Program-made: the position numbers and the translations under genes
DNA from: Mageeibacillus sp. UBA6976
Lineage (GTDB): Bacteria > Bacillota > Clostridia > Saccharofermentanales > Saccharofermentanaceae
Length of the DNA stretch: 64,000 nucleotides
Assembly: GCA_002450155.1 (NCBI GenBank)
Contig: DJYO01000025.1
Location: 1 to 64,000 of the forward strand
Direction: 5' to 3'
The notes under the pieces: generated by a model
Databases searched by the model: none
Seen by the model: only the letters and a program-made list of their open reading frames with translations
Told to the model about the DNA's origin: nothing
Shown here: in pieces, positions 17,119 through 25,894 of the stretch
Layout: each line of letters begins with the position of its first letter
Numbering within the stretch: position 1 is the stretch's first letter

Positions 17119-18259
17119 CTGCCGGCCTTACTGAATAAACGAGTTTAATGTAGTCTTTTATACCTCCGAAGCCTTTGATACCGTAGTTTATGGAGAAGCC
17201 TGCCAGGAGGTTGCCGGAAGTATATATCTTGTTGGTGACCATGCTCTTTTGCGACATGGCTGCGATCATGAACATGCCGAGACGGGTACAGTCCTTATCT
17301 TCAGCAATCTTATATTCTTCGGAATAGTCGCTGACATCGAAATCAGGGATATCCTTGCCGGTTAATTCCATTCCGAATTCTTTCCAGTCTAAGGAAGCAT
17401 CAAGCTGTCTCCTGGTCAGAATATCCGATATCCTTTCCTCGTAAGGCGCTATTGTTTCTGTGTCGTAGACAGATGTCTCAAAAGTCTCCACCTTGCCCCT
17501 TAAGTACTTCATGGCATAGATCATCTGGCAGAAAGCCTTTCTGTAATCTGAAGGGTTATCCTTATAGAATTCCCTGTAGCCGTCCCAGGCAGGAAGGTAC
17601 TTGTACCGCATAAAGCTATAGTCCGGAAGGTGGCCGGCGTGTCCGTGGCCCAGGTTAAGGATGTTATTCTCGCTGGTATTAAAGACAGTACTGTTGTATA
17701 TGTTCTTCTCTATATTATCTGATGCTCCCGGGCTGTGACGGAAGATCAATTTGCTCAAAGAACCATCCTCTAACACCTCGAAGAAATCGTTGCTTGTATT
17801 GTTGATGACAAGGGTGGGGGTTCCCGCAAAGTTCATGTGTGCCCAGGTATCTGCAAGTACGTGCATCGCGATACCTGCTGCCTGCAGGCTCTTGCCCTTT
17901 GCAAGCTCAACTGTGTCTTTGACAAGAACGCCGTTCGGTCCGCAGATGAGGCGGTACTTGTTCTTGTAGGCTTTGGTCGCGAACGGAGTACGGGCGTGGA
18001 GATCATTCGGGAGGAAATGGAAGGACGCCCAGATCCTCGTTATATCCTGGAGCCCGAACGTATCGGTCCTTGTATCGACAAGTTCAGCTTGAGACTGGGT
18101 AGTTGCGGCATGAATACTCGCTGACAGTGACTTAAGATATGTCTTGGTGCAGCAGTCCACCATCTGGGCGCTGTAGCAGATATCAAGTGCATCTTTGTGA
18201 GAGTAGCCGGCCAGTATCGCGGCACAATATGTTGCATAGTAGTGGAAGTCAGCCTGCAT
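17111..18259 (-). CDS. DUF6765-like protein, putative metal-binding
   Basis: The 382-residue protein starts MQADFHYYATYCAAILAGYS and contains GIAMHVLADTWAHMNFAG near residue 133, followed by further histidines (HGHAGH). The spaced His and Asp residues resemble the zinc-binding helices of phospholipase C/S1-P1-type folds, and the pattern matches what I know of DUF6765. There is no signal peptide or membrane helix, so it is probably cytoplasmic. It overlaps both neighbours by about 8-11 bases. An enzymatic role is possible but not shown. Confidence 0.7.
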   Translation of the reverse strand: MQADFHYYATYCAAILAGYSHKDALDICYSAQMVDCCTKTYLKSLSASIHAATTQSQAELVDTRTDTFGLQDITRIWASFHFLPNDLHARTPFATKAYKNKYRLICGPNGVLVKDTVELAKGKSLQAAGIAMHVLADTWAHMNFAGTPTLVINNTSNDFFEVLEDGSLSKLIFRHSPGASDNIEKNIYNSTVFNTSENNILNLGHGHAGHLPDYSFMRYKYLPAWDGYREFYKDNPSDYRKAFCQMIYAMKYLRGKVETFETSVYDTETIAPYEERISDILTRRQLDASLDWKEFGMELTGKDIPDFDVSDYSEEYKIAEDKDCTRLGMFMIAAMSQKSMVTNKIYTSGNLLAGFSINYGIKGFGGIKDYIKLVYSVRPADE

Positions 18260-18782
18260 TCTTTGTGGCCTCCTTTATGCGTTTGGATTTGTACCGTCTT
18301 ACTGAGATCGCTGTGATAAATACTTCCAATGATATGGACAGCGATGACAGCTCCATGAATATCGCGACATAATTCTCGAGAAGATATTCTCCTGTGCTTA
18401 AGATATCAAATGTGACAAGGCATACTGAGAATACAGATGCGAGGACAAGCCAGGCTAAGATAAATAGGTAACCGCGGCGTACCTTCATGCCTCGGCCCTC
18501 GCGTATTGCTCTGCGCCCGGCTATAAGCCTTAGGATTACATCAATGGTGAGCATAAAGAAGGCAAGGCCCATGATTATCATTCTGTCAATCTCATTGGTC
18601 TCTTCAAGCTGCTTAGGGGTGAACAGCTGCGCGCCGAAGATAAACTGTGCGCCAAGCTTGATTATTGCCCAGACGCCGAAAATGATAACCCCGGAGCCTA
18701 AGATAACAAGAGTATTCGAGTTGCGCCTGAACCTGGTTTCTTCAGGCGTGTTATTAAGAATTGTTCCGTTATCCGAATCCAT
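18249..18782 (-). CDS. Four-helix membrane protein of unknown function
   Basis: The 177-residue protein has four hydrophobic segments separated by a basic loop, RRAIREGRGMKVRRG. The start at 18782 (MDSDNGTILNN) lies 7 bases after the preceding stop and has no clear ribosome binding site, so translation is probably coupled. A longer frame reaching 18869 would overlap the upstream gene deeply and is less likely. I do not recognise a family. Confidence 0.65.
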   Translation of the reverse strand: MDSDNGTILNNTPEETRFRRNSNTLVILGSGVIIFGVWAIIKLGAQFIFGAQLFTPKQLEETNEIDRMIIMGLAFFMLTIDVILRLIAGRRAIREGRGMKVRRGYLFILAWLVLASVFSVCLVTFDILSTGEYLLENYVAIFMELSSLSISLEVFITAISVRRYKSKRIKEATKNAG

Positions 18783-18789
18783 GTATCTG

Positions 18790-21297
18790 TCAGTAGATCT
18801 TATATATCGTTGTACCTTCTTCTGCAAAGTAGGCTGCCTGAGTGAAGTTGTTCCTGAAGAAGTCTGCATTGTAGACGATGCCGTTTGTGTAGGTGTTATA
18901 TAAGAACTCCGGGTCTTCTACTATATATCTGATGGAGCGCTCCTGGCAGTATCTGACGAACTCATCCTTGTTGCCGTTGCAGCCTGTGAGAAGCCAGCAG
19001 TAGATGGTGTCTCTGGTGTCAGTGTCATGTCCTGCAGACCAGGCGTAGTAAGGCCATCCGTAGTACATGGGGCGTCCTGCAAGAGTGAATCTGTTAATGT
19101 GCCACATAGGGGTGAAGAATACGTCCGAAGGATCTGTATTGGCGATCACCCAGGTTGTAAGAGGTGAGTCAGTAGCAACGTCGATGCTGTTCTTATTGAG
19201 GTTGATGTAAGTTATCCACTCGGATATGCCGGTTGCTGTAAGAGGGAACATGAGGAGCAGGGCGAGGATCACGCCGGCGATCTCCATAGCGATCCAGCCG
19301 GGAAGAGGGATACCCTTCTTCTTAGGAGTGCTTTCAGGAATTGCCTTATGCTCCAGAGCCTCCTTGGGAAGCACCGCTTCTTCCTTGGGAGATTCAGTTT
19401 CCGGAGTTTCTTCTGAGATTACAGCAGGCTTATTGTCTTCAAGCTTATTAGGAGCTTCTGCTTCTTCGTCTCCGAAGGATACAGGAGCTATAAGGCCTGT
19501 TTCGGCCACATTATCTGTATCTCCAAACTGCAGAGTCTCTTCAGGCTTTTCGCTAGCGGGCTCTGCCGGTGCTTCTGCAGTTTCAAGTTGGGCTGCCGGA
19601 ACTGCAGAAGCAGGAACGGCAGGAGATACTTCCGGTTCCGGAATATCTTCTTTTTCTTCCTTCTTTCTTATCTTGAAGGGGATAGATACGAGATTTGCTA
19701 CAAATGTCGCAACAAAAGCATCCAGCAGGATCAGTGTTATCTGGATAAGCTTATGGTTAGCGAGCATCTCCAGGGTAACCTGATAGTTAAATGCAAAGAT
19801 AAATGGAAGAAGGAAACTTATAAAGAGGATCAGACGGTATATAGGGCGGTTTTTGACTATATCTATAACGAGCATGATGATGCAGGTTATAAGAGCAAGG
19901 ATCAGGGTAAGGCCCGTAACGATAAGGAGGTACTTGAGTATCTCTCCTGTATTAGCGCTGCTTCCGAGGATAAATCCTGTTGTATGTTGCATGGAGACAA
20001 CATTGCCAGCACCACCGGAGAAGGCCTTGGACTGGGCAAAAGCTGATACAACGGAGACGGCTGCGATGATGATGTGCAGCACTCTGCTCTCGGAGAAAAA
20101 GGCCATTCCCGCAAGGATCAGAAGCATTGCGATGGTGCAGGATCCGTGGAAATAAGGGAAGACAAGGGCCAGGATGCCTGTCAGGATAAGAATCTTCCAT
20201 GGACAGAGAGGATCGTTCTTTCTGGGCAGCCAGGCATTTTTCCCTGCAACAAAGACCTTGAAGCCGTCTCTTATCATGGAGATGCACATTCTCCTTACAA
20301 AAGGCAGATATAAGATGATAAATATAAGTATTACCGCAACACCCAGCATGAGATGACGCTGGTTGGGATATACATTGATAGCCCAGATGCCCCAGTTGTC
20401 GAAGTCTGTTGCACCGTACCACTCCTCGGAATGAAGGATGGATGCAAGAGCAGAGGACCTGGTCTCGCCGTTGGCAAGGAGTTCTTTAAACTGGATGAAT
20501 ACATTAAGGGAACTCCTGAACAGAACGAGGATGGGAGCTATCAGGAAAGCAGGACGCTTGCCTGATATAAGCACTGCAAGGAGCCCTAAGAGGGTGAATG
20601 CACATACCATTACGATTATCGAAGGTATATTGATAGCAAAATCTATAGGCAGCCCGAGATACTCCAGCACTCCGCAAAGAAAGTAAAAGAGAAAGTGGTA
20701 CTGGATGCCATCTCCTGCAAAATGCATGTACTGGGTAGGGAAGTTATATCCCACCCCGAAGGAGGATACCATGGCAGTATGGGGAGCAAGGTCTGAGAAA
20801 GTGGAGAACCCTGCATGAAGAGTGTTGCCGCTTATACGGTAGGTATAGAACATCAGGAATGTGGCAAATGCAGTGAAGATGACTATGCAAAGGCCATAGT
20901 AGATCGAGTTGAATACGCTGTATTTGTAAACCCCTGCCGAAGATACATTCTCTTCGCCGTCTATCTGCTTAGCCCTGCGTCTTGCAATAAGGATTACTGC
21001 AGACAGGGTTATCCAGACTGCAAGGCCCAGTGTTATGAGCAGTCCTGCTTTCTTAACCAGGGCCTGGTTGTCAGTTATATAAGACAGGCCCAACGTTATG
21101 TAGTACTGGACAAAACTCGAGGTCATGAGGCCGAATATTATTCCGGTGGGAACTACGAATAAAGTGCTCGGGATGTTGTCTGTAGCTTTCTTAGAGGGAG
21201 CGCATCCGAGATAGAGTCTTCTTACATCGGGCACGAGGTAGGAAGTAACGGTTATGCCGAGTAAGGCACAGATCAATATATACAGAAATGCAAACAT
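18790..21297 (-). CDS. Large polytopic membrane protein, GT-C glycosyltransferase-like
   Basis: The 835-residue protein has more than ten transmembrane helices and an external-type loop with SDLAPHTAMVSSFGVGYNF, resembling GT-C lipid-linked-sugar transferases. A Glu/Pro/Ala-rich low-complexity insert of about 120 residues sits before the last transmembrane segment, and the end is an aromatic-rich soluble domain with no further helix. The start is preceded by GGAG, and a minus-strand promoter with TATAAT lies upstream, divergent from ddl. It heads the leftward four-gene cluster. Substrate and reaction are unknown; the GT-C assignment is by general architecture only. Confidence 0.65.
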   Translation of the reverse strand: MFAFLYILICALLGITVTSYLVPDVRRLYLGCAPSKKATDNIPSTLFVVPTGIIFGLMTSSFVQYYITLGLSYITDNQALVKKAGLLITLGLAVWITLSAVILIARRRAKQIDGEENVSSAGVYKYSVFNSIYYGLCIVIFTAFATFLMFYTYRISGNTLHAGFSTFSDLAPHTAMVSSFGVGYNFPTQYMHFAGDGIQYHFLFYFLCGVLEYLGLPIDFAINIPSIIVMVCAFTLLGLLAVLISGKRPAFLIAPILVLFRSSLNVFIQFKELLANGETRSSALASILHSEEWYGATDFDNWGIWAINVYPNQRHLMLGVAVILIFIILYLPFVRRMCISMIRDGFKVFVAGKNAWLPRKNDPLCPWKILILTGILALVFPYFHGSCTIAMLLILAGMAFFSESRVLHIIIAAVSVVSAFAQSKAFSGGAGNVVSMQHTTGFILGSSANTGEILKYLLIVTGLTLILALITCIIMLVIDIVKNRPIYRLILFISFLLPFIFAFNYQVTLEMLANHKLIQITLILLDAFVATFVANLVSIPFKIRKKEEKEDIPEPEVSPAVPASAVPAAQLETAEAPAEPASEKPEETLQFGDTDNVAETGLIAPVSFGDEEAEAPNKLEDNKPAVISEETPETESPKEEAVLPKEALEHKAIPESTPKKKGIPLPGWIAMEIAGVILALLLMFPLTATGISEWITYINLNKNSIDVATDSPLTTWVIANTDPSDVFFTPMWHINRFTLAGRPMYYGWPYYAWSAGHDTDTRDTIYCWLLTGCNGNKDEFVRYCQERSIRYIVEDPEFLYNTYTNGIVYNADFFRNNFTQAAYFAEEGTTIYKIY

Positions 21298-21402
21298 AAT
21301 TTCTCCTTTATAGTATGTATATTATATCAATATATACAGAAGCTTATTTTACAAGCATATAACAATTGAACAATTGAGGGGTTTATACAGGCAAAATAAG
21401 GG

Positions 21403-21408
21403 TATAAT
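21403..21408 (+). promoter_or_regulatory. -10 box of ddl
   Basis: TATAAT lies 33 bases before the ddl start in the divergent intergenic region. No good -35 box at 17 bases was found. Confidence 0.5.
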
Positions 21409-21441
21409 CTGTCTATTAATCTGTATTTACGAGGAATTATT

Positions 21442-22488
21442 ATGAAAATCACGGTTCTTGGTGGCGGACTGTCACCTGAGAGAGATGTCTCAATCAAATC
21501 AGCAAGTCTTATCGCAAATGCGTTATTAAGCAAAGGACACGAGGTTGCTCTGGTAGATCTGTACGAGGGTATCGAGAGCCCTGACCCTGCAGAGAGCTTC
21601 TTCAGGAGAGGTACTGTTGATCTTTTCGAATATGAGATCCCTGAGACTGAGCCGGATCTTGAGGCCATAATCGCGAAGCACGGTGGAAGACGCCAGTGGA
21701 TAGGCCCCAGAGTTATAGAGATGTGTCAGTATGCAGACAGGGTATTTTTGGGACTCCACGGCAGCTATGGCGAGAACGGTGAGGTTCAGGCAGTGCTGGA
21801 TGCCTACGGCGTAAAGTACACAGGTTGCGGTTATCTTGGCTGCGCCATTGCCATGGATAAGGCTGTATCCAAGTCTCTTGTTGCAGGCGCGGGGTTTAAG
21901 ACTGCGGCCTGGATCACGGACAAGGCTGAGAATATTACATTTGCAAGGGTCAAGGCCGAGATCGGACTGCCCTGCGTTATCAAACCTATAGGCTCAGGTT
22001 CTTCCTGCGGCGTATCCATCGTAAGAGAGGAGAAGGAGTTTGCCAAGGCGATTGAATATGCGGGATCGTACGGTCAGCTGGTCCTTGTCGAAGCTTTTAT
22101 CAAGGGCCGCGAGATCACCATATCGATCCTTGATGGCAAGGCTCTGCCTATAACTGAGATCATTCCCCACGAGGGATTCTACGATTATAAGAACAAGTAT
22201 CAGGATGGCCTTACCACTCATATCTGTCCTGCAAACATCGATCAGGAGGATTACCGCAAGGGACAGAGGCTTGCGCTTGATATATTCGATACGCTGAGGA
22301 TGAATCAATACGGCAGGATCGACCTTATCTACGATGAGGCAACCCACGATTTCTGGTTTATCGAGGCTAATAATCTCCCCGGCATGACCAATCACTCCCT
22401 CCTTCCTGAGGCTGCTAAGGCAACAGGCATCGAATACGAGGATCTCTGCGAGCAGATAATCAGAAGTTGCGACACCAGAGCCCAGTAG
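21442..22488 (+). CDS. ddl: D-alanine--D-alanine ligase
   Basis: This 348-residue ATP-grasp enzyme joins two D-alanines for peptidoglycan precursor synthesis in the cytoplasm. The N-terminal domain has MKITVLGGGLSPERDVS, and the central region has LHGSYGENGEVQAVLDAYG, GCGYLGCAIAMDK and PIGSGSSCGVSIV. The C-terminal magnesium-binding motif is FIEANNLPGMTNHS where typical Ddl reads EVNTLPGMT. Length fits the family. The ribosome binding site is GAGG. The small departures could mean a paralogue with altered substrate. Confidence 0.88.
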   Translation: MKITVLGGGLSPERDVSIKSASLIANALLSKGHEVALVDLYEGIESPDPAESFFRRGTVDLFEYEIPETEPDLEAIIAKHGGRRQWIGPRVIEMCQYADRVFLGLHGSYGENGEVQAVLDAYGVKYTGCGYLGCAIAMDKAVSKSLVAGAGFKTAAWITDKAENITFARVKAEIGLPCVIKPIGSGSSCGVSIVREEKEFAKAIEYAGSYGQLVLVEAFIKGREITISILDGKALPITEIIPHEGFYDYKNKYQDGLTTHICPANIDQEDYRKGQRLALDIFDTLRMNQYGRIDLIYDEATHDFWFIEANNLPGMTNHSLLPEAAKATGIEYEDLCEQIIRSCDTRAQ

Positions 22489-22527
22489 GGTAAAATCTAA
22501 GTCTACGATCTACCGGAGGTAATATTT

Positions 22528-23013
22528 ATGGGTTCCAAGAGAGAAGATTATATCAGCTGGCAGGAGTACTTCATGGGGGTTGCTACCTTGGCATCCAAGA
22601 GATCCAAGGATCCTAATACTCAGGTAGGTGCCTGCATTGTGGATAAGGATAATTACATTGTCTCCGTAGGTTATAACGGAATGCCTATCGGCTGTTCTGA
22701 CGAGGAGTTCCCCTGGGACCGCAGCGGCTCTACCCTTGAGACAAAGTATGCTTTTGTAACTCACGCTGAGCTTAATGCAATATTGAATTCCAAGACTGCA
22801 GATCTTGCAGGTGCCACAGTTTATGTAACTTTATTCCCTTGCAATGAATGCACCAAGGCTCTCATCCAGAAGAGAGTGAGCAAGGTCGTATATCTCCAGG
22901 ATAAATACCACGATATGGATACCACAGAGGCTGCACGCCGCATGTTAGATGCTGCCGGTGTTATCTACGAGCAATATACTCCATCCGGCAGAAAGGTGGA
23001 AATCGAGCTGTGA
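22528..23013 (+). CDS. dCMP deaminase family protein (ComEB-like)
   Basis: This 161-residue zinc enzyme deaminates dCMP to dUMP for thymidylate synthesis. It has the catalytic HAELNAI motif and PCNECTKALI, which together give the His-Cys-Cys zinc site and the Glu proton shuttle. RSKDPNTQVGACIVD near the N-terminus is typical of the family. The ribosome binding site CCGGAGGT precedes the ATG. The stop overlaps the GTG start of the cellulase gene by 4 bases. Confidence 0.93.
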   Translation: MGSKREDYISWQEYFMGVATLASKRSKDPNTQVGACIVDKDNYIVSVGYNGMPIGCSDEEFPWDRSGSTLETKYAFVTHAELNAILNSKTADLAGATVYVTLFPCNECTKALIQKRVSKVVYLQDKYHDMDTTEAARRMLDAAGVIYEQYTPSGRKVEIEL

Positions 23014-24938
23014 GGCGAATCAGATCCCGGATCTTATTGCTGATCGCATCTTTGATCGTGACAGCATCTCTATTTCCATGCCTGGTATGGGCGGATCCTT
23101 CCGGCACATCCACCAGTAATTGCTGGGGCAACGGAGGGCAGCTTGAGGTATCTTTGTCAGGCTGCAGCGGATATGGCGAGATTACCGTAACGGCTGAATT
23201 TACAGGCAGCATAAGCAGTGCTTCAGGCTGGGGATTCGATACCTACACCATCGAAGGCAACAAGGTTATCGCAACGGTTTCCGGCACAGGCCCCAACAGC
23301 TGGGCATTCAACAGCAATGTAGGCATCCAGGTAACGGGCAGTGACATCACATCTGCATCGCTTATATCCGTAACAGGTTCCGGCAGTTCAAGTAACAACA
23401 ACAATAATAATAACAACACTAACAACCAGACTCAGGAGACCCAATCCGGTCCGGTTCCGGATGCCTTGGAAGTAACCGGTGTTCAGGGTGACGACTGGCT
23501 TACCACAAACGGAAATCAGATCGTTGACATGAATGGCAAAGTTGTCTGGCTTACAGGTTGCAACTGGTTTGGGTATAATACCGGCACCAATATCTTTGAC
23601 GGAGTATGGAACTGCAATCTCGAAGATGCTCTTAAGGGCATAGCCGACAGAGGATTTAATGTATTGAGAGTGCCTTTCTCTGCTGAGCTCCTTCTGCAGT
23701 GGAAGAACGGTAATTTTCCTCAGGCAAATTACAATAACGCTTATAACGAATCCCTTAATTCCATGAACTCCCTTGAGATCTTCGACTATGTCTTAAGACT
23801 CTGCGAGATGAACGGGATCAAGGTGATAATCGATATCCACACCGTTAAGACGGATGCTTCCGGACATAACTATCCCCTGTGGTACCGCGAGGATATGTCG
23901 GAGGAAGATTTTATCGAAGCTCTCGTCTGGCTCGCTGACCGTTATAAAGATAATGACACCATCATAGGTCTGGATCTTAAGAACGAGCCCCACGGCAAGG
24001 CTTCGGAGACTGACCATGCCATTTGGAACGATTCAGACAGTGACAATAACTGGAAAGCCGCAGCAGAGAGGGCAGGCAATGCCGTCCTGGATGTTAATCC
24101 ACATCTGCTGATAATAATCGAAGGCATACAGATCTATCCCATAGATCCTGTCGCTAACGATTTCCAATCTTCAAACGACGAAGACTACTACAACACCTGG
24201 TGGGGTGCAAATCTCATGGGTGTAAGGGACTATCCGATAGATTTTGGAAGTGCTGAGCGCAATGCCCAGATAGTCTATTCTCCCCACGACTACGGTCCGA
24301 GGGTATTCATGCAGCCCTGGTTTGAGGGCGGGTTTACATACGAATCCCTTATGGAGGATGCCTGGTCTGATTACTGGCTCTACATCAACGACGAAGGGAT
24401 TGCACCGATATTTGTAGGTGAGTGGGGCGGCTTCATGGAAGGGGATAACCTGACATGGATGGAATACTTTAGAGATCTCATCATGGACAGGCATCTTCAT
24501 CACACATTCTGGTGCTATAATGCCAATTCCGGTGACACCGGCGGACTCGTCAAGGACGACTTTGTCACCTGGGATGAAGATAAATATGCTCTTGTAAAAC
24601 CTGTTCTCTGGCAGACCGAGGACGGACAGTTCATAGGACTTGACCACGAGATCCCCCTTGGGGCAAACGGCATCAGCCTGTCTCAATACACAGGCGAGAA
24701 AGTAAACCCGGTCTTGCCTTATGAATCTCAGACAGAGCAGACTGCTTTGTCTGCAGAGACAACTGAATACGTTCAGCAGACTGAAACACAGGCTCCGGAG
24801 GCGGTTCCTGCTCAGGATAAGCCTTCAGGAAAGACAGCAGTTGTCGCTGCTGTTCTTGGAGTTTTAGGACTGGGTTTTGTCTCGGGTATAGTTATTGTCG
24901 GAATTAAGCTTTATAATCTAAAGAAGAAAGAATCGTAA
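23010..24938 (+). CDS. Surface-anchored GH5 cellulase with N-terminal binding-like domain
   Basis: The 642-residue protein begins at GTG with a signal peptide (about residues 1-28). A beta-rich domain of about 90 residues (SNCWGNGG to SLISVTG) follows, and a poly-Asn linker (about 129-139). The GH5 catalytic domain (about 160-560) has the acid/base Glu326 in LKNEPHG and the nucleophile Glu471 in VGEWGG; the YSPHDYG segment supports a GH5 endoglucanase, perhaps subfamily 1. A Thr/Glu/Gln-rich stalk precedes a C-terminal membrane helix (about 609-631) with a basic tail, so it is held on the membrane rather than by a dockerin. The N-terminal domain resembles one in the protein at 25895. Confidence 0.9.
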   Translation: MRRIRSRILLLIASLIVTASLFPCLVWADPSGTSTSNCWGNGGQLEVSLSGCSGYGEITVTAEFTGSISSASGWGFDTYTIEGNKVIATVSGTGPNSWAFNSNVGIQVTGSDITSASLISVTGSGSSSNNNNNNNNTNNQTQETQSGPVPDALEVTGVQGDDWLTTNGNQIVDMNGKVVWLTGCNWFGYNTGTNIFDGVWNCNLEDALKGIADRGFNVLRVPFSAELLLQWKNGNFPQANYNNAYNESLNSMNSLEIFDYVLRLCEMNGIKVIIDIHTVKTDASGHNYPLWYREDMSEEDFIEALVWLADRYKDNDTIIGLDLKNEPHGKASETDHAIWNDSDSDNNWKAAAERAGNAVLDVNPHLLIIIEGIQIYPIDPVANDFQSSNDEDYYNTWWGANLMGVRDYPIDFGSAERNAQIVYSPHDYGPRVFMQPWFEGGFTYESLMEDAWSDYWLYINDEGIAPIFVGEWGGFMEGDNLTWMEYFRDLIMDRHLHHTFWCYNANSGDTGGLVKDDFVTWDEDKYALVKPVLWQTEDGQFIGLDHEIPLGANGISLSQYTGEKVNPVLPYESQTEQTALSAETTEYVQQTETQAPEAVPAQDKPSGKTAVVAAVLGVLGLGFVSGIVIVGIKLYNLKKKES

Positions 24939-24959
24939 AAGGACATTTGGAAACAGTAA

Positions 24960-25766
24960 ATGGATAAATTTATCAACTGGTACAATAACGAGATCGGTTT
25001 TGTGGGCACCCTCGTCCTGTTAGGTGTTGCTATAGTTCTTGTCATAGTCTTTATCGTAGCCTTGATCCTCAAAGCCAAGGATAAGACCAAGGATAAGAAC
25101 ACAGAAACCTGGATCAAGAAGAAACGTGAGATACAGGTCATCAAGGAGATGAGTGACCGTCAGAAGACAGATGACGGTAGCAGCAAGGAACTTAAACCTG
25201 TATTCATTGATACCGAAGGCAAACCCACAGTAATAAACGGCTACTACCAGAAATCCAATACCGCGCCCATAAGGCCTGTATATTCCAATACCCGTAATGC
25301 ACGTCGTATCCAGATGCAGGAGCTCGAGTCTGAGCGTGTAGGCGCCGAGGCACTTACATCTGCGCTCGTTATGGACTCTGCAGCACCTTCAGCGGTCAAG
25401 GCAACAGGACCTGCACCTCAGAAGGTCAAGCCTGCTGCTCCCAAGCGCCGCTATACATCTGCTTTCGGCACAACTGCACCTGCTGAGGAGCAGAGCAAAC
25501 CTAATTCTATGTACGAGGATGGCATAAGGCCTACGATCGGAAGCGAAGTTGCCAATGCAGTTACAGAGCGTCCTGCAGAAGTACAGGAAGAGAAGCCCGA
25601 TATCTTAAAGTCCGGCGAGGAAGCTATCATACCTGCGGCAACAGCTCCGGCCCCCGGATTTGCAGCTGCCAAGAAGGGTCCCGTAAAGAGGCCAAAGTCA
25701 GCCTCTATCGCCAGAAATGTTAAAGATGACGAGGCAGAAGAAGACTCCGGAACAGATGCGGAGTAA
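24960..25766 (+). CDS. Membrane-anchored protein with long cytoplasmic tail and KRPK motif
   Basis: The 268-residue protein has one helix (about residues 14-38), followed by a Lys-rich stretch that indicates a cytoplasmic C-terminus. The rest is low-complexity, Ala/Pro/Glu/Lys-rich and probably disordered. Near residue 241 it contains PVKRPKSASIAR, related to two copies of PIKRPKELSVNR in the protein at 25895. It lies 21 bases after the cellulase gene. Family not recognised; a role in organising the surface cellulase system is inferred from position and shared motif. Confidence 0.75.
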   Translation: MDKFINWYNNEIGFVGTLVLLGVAIVLVIVFIVALILKAKDKTKDKNTETWIKKKREIQVIKEMSDRQKTDDGSSKELKPVFIDTEGKPTVINGYYQKSNTAPIRPVYSNTRNARRIQMQELESERVGAEALTSALVMDSAAPSAVKATGPAPQKVKPAAPKRRYTSAFGTTAPAEEQSKPNSMYEDGIRPTIGSEVANAVTERPAEVQEEKPDILKSGEEAIIPAATAPAPGFAAAKKGPVKRPKSASIARNVKDDEAEEDSGTDAE

Positions 25767-25800
25767 TGTTAAATCTATTGCAAATATTAACCATTTTTGA

Positions 25801-25852
25801 TTGCATTTAATGTATGACCCATTTATAATTTATCTGTTAACAAATTGTTAAC
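25801..25852 (+). promoter_or_regulatory. Promoter with adjoining GTTAAC palindrome
   Basis: TTGCAT (25801-25806), 17 bases and TATAAT (25824-25829) form a promoter. Immediately downstream, over the predicted start of transcription, is GTTAACAAATTGTTAAC (25836-25852), a 17-base palindrome with a single central mismatch. It is well placed to be an operator for the gene at 25895. Confidence 0.55.
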
Positions 25853-25894
25853 GGCGCATTATACTTGTTTGTATTCCTTGGAGGGTCATGCTTA

